Positions 63,433-64,000 of a stretch of DNA of 64,000 nucleotides are shown one piece after another; the first letter of the stretch is position 1; every line of letters starts with the position of its first letter. Source of the DNA: SZAS-103 sp043747745 (GTDB lineage Bacteria > Pseudomonadota > Gammaproteobacteria > Xanthomonadales > Xanthomonadaceae); assembly GCA_043747745.1 (NCBI GenBank), contig JAYTOP010000065.1:28918-92917 (forward strand), given 5' to 3'. The notes beneath the pieces were generated by a model, which was not told where the DNA came from, did no database searches, and saw only the letters and a program-made list of their open reading frames with translations. Position numbers and translations under genes: made by a program.

Positions 63433-63766
63433 TCGCTACCTCGATCTTCGTAATCCGCCCCGTCAAGCCCGCGCCAAACGCGAACTCCTGCGAGGATCTG
63501 CTTCCTCACCGAAAGTCCGCATCAAGAAGGATGTGCGGATTCTTCGCAGAGGGTTTCACTTACCTGTCGAAGTCCGCACAGGGATGCACTGGCTCTTTGC
63601 AGAGGGACTTGCATGATGCCGAAAAAGAACCCGGCAAAATCGCCACGCGCCACGCCGCACAAGGGTTTCAAGCTTCGCGTTTTCCCGCGTCTCTTGCAAT
63701 GTTCCTGAAGCGCAGCACCTGCTCTTGCGCTGGCTTTCGTCCGCGTCTCCAACCGGCAACGTTAGA
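63433..63766. other. Leader region of the nuo operon
   Basis: No gene is convincing on either strand. An imperfect direct repeat of about 50 bases is present: AGTCCGCA ... GATG ... CAGAGGG at 63514-63553 and again at 63571-63606. Near the first copy, TCCGCATC and GATGTGCGGA could form a bulged hairpin. No tRNA-Leu, often found here in Xanthomonas relatives, is visible. Confidence 0.5.
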
Positions 63767-63796
63767 ATGATAACAGGCGATCGCTGCGCACGTCAC
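63767..63796 (-). promoter_or_regulatory. Candidate sigma-70-type promoter for the nuo operon
   Basis: On the minus strand, GTGACG (63796-63791), an 18-base spacer and TATCAT (63772-63767). The -10 box matches five of six, the -35 four of six. It lies about 330 bases before nuoA and after the terminator of the upstream gene, as expected for the operon promoter. A closer promoter cannot be excluded. Confidence 0.45.
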
Positions 63797-63853
63797 CGCT
63801 TCCTGCGTCTTCCCGCTGGCAAGAGCACCAACTTGGCAGATGCCCATCCGTGG

Positions 63854-63887
63854 AAAAAAAATCCCCCGGCGCTTGCGCATCGGGGGA
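63854..63887 (-). terminator. Rho-independent terminator of the upstream minus-strand gene
   Basis: On the minus strand, TCCCCCG and CGGGGGA enclose a 12-base loop, followed by eight T (63861-63854 region). A second strong hairpin (CCAGTCCCG / CGGGACTGG, 63913-63941) lies between it and the stop codon. Confidence 0.9.
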
Positions 63888-63949
63888 CGGTGTTTTCACG
63901 AAACAAATCCGACCAGTCCCGCCGTCTCGCGACGGGACTGGCGTTGGAC

Positions 63950-64000
63950 TTACGGCGAGTAGGTGCCCTTCAGGGTGACACCCGAGTACGCCGCGTAGGC
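63950..64000 (-). CDS. C-terminal end of a gene that continues beyond the window
   Basis: The minus-strand frame entering from the window edge reads AYAAYSGVTLKGTYSP and stops with TAA at 63952-63950, followed by two hairpins and a T-run. Sixteen residues are too few to name a family. The beta-like pattern would fit a pilin or a secreted protein, but this is a guess. Confidence 0.55.
   Translation of the reverse strand, partial: AYAAYSGVTLKGTYSP

Noticed and set aside
63556..63759. Small ORFs in the nuo leader, both strands
   Set aside because: No ribosome binding sites or family resemblance; the composition is typical of non-coding GC-rich DNA.

Overview
The window is high-GC DNA from a gammaproteobacterium, most likely of the order Lysobacterales (Xanthomonadales), in the Rhodanobacteraceae/Dokdonella direction. 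The evidence is the block nuoA-N / initiator tRNA / rimP-nusA-infB-rbfA-truB-rpsO-pnp, the separate nuoC and nuoD, the class III PHA synthase (PhaC+PhaE), and the many inner-membrane TolB-like/TPR proteins. This assignment is inference from gene content; no 16S gene is present.

Region 1 (1-5.3 kb) holds the end of a kinase-type TPR protein, a small minus-strand group with a GH25 lysozyme-fold protein that has lost a catalytic Glu, a Blc-like lipocalin, an unknown 99-residue protein and a VOC-cupin fusion.

Region 2 (5.3-26.0 kb) is one minus-strand array of about ten paralogous membrane-anchored TolB-like/TPR proteins, nearly all joined by 4-bp start/stop overlaps. One copy is frameshifted by five tandem heptanucleotides (a likely phase-variable switch), one is truncated to 24 codons beside an inserted MntA-HepT toxin-antitoxin pair, and the last is frameshifted.

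Region 3 (26.4-28.8 kb) has five small stress-type genes with clear Rho-independent terminators. Region 4 (28.9-34.4 kb) is a polyhydroxybutyrate cluster: oligomer hydrolase, 3-hydroxybutyrate dehydrogenase, PhaC and PhaE; a MOSC protein follows.

Region 5 (35.5-44.9 kb) is the translation/RNA operon tRNA-fMet-rimP-nusA-infB-rbfA-truB-rpsO-pnp. Region 6 (45.0-48.1 kb) is the most interesting: a tetrapyrrole-methylase-fold enzyme of the borosin peptide alpha-N-methyltransferase type, followed by a separate 95-residue precursor-like peptide. This is a candidate split-borosin RiPP locus. A periplasmic-TPR diguanylate cyclase follows it.

Region 7 (48.2-63.4 kb) is the complete 14-gene complex I operon nuoA-N on the minus strand. 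Most junctions overlap or nearly touch, but nuoK/L, nuoG/F and nuoE/D are separated by a dispersed element with G-rich heptad and C-rich arms. The same element lies between infB and rbfA. The last 50 bases are the 3' end of an upstream minus-strand gene.
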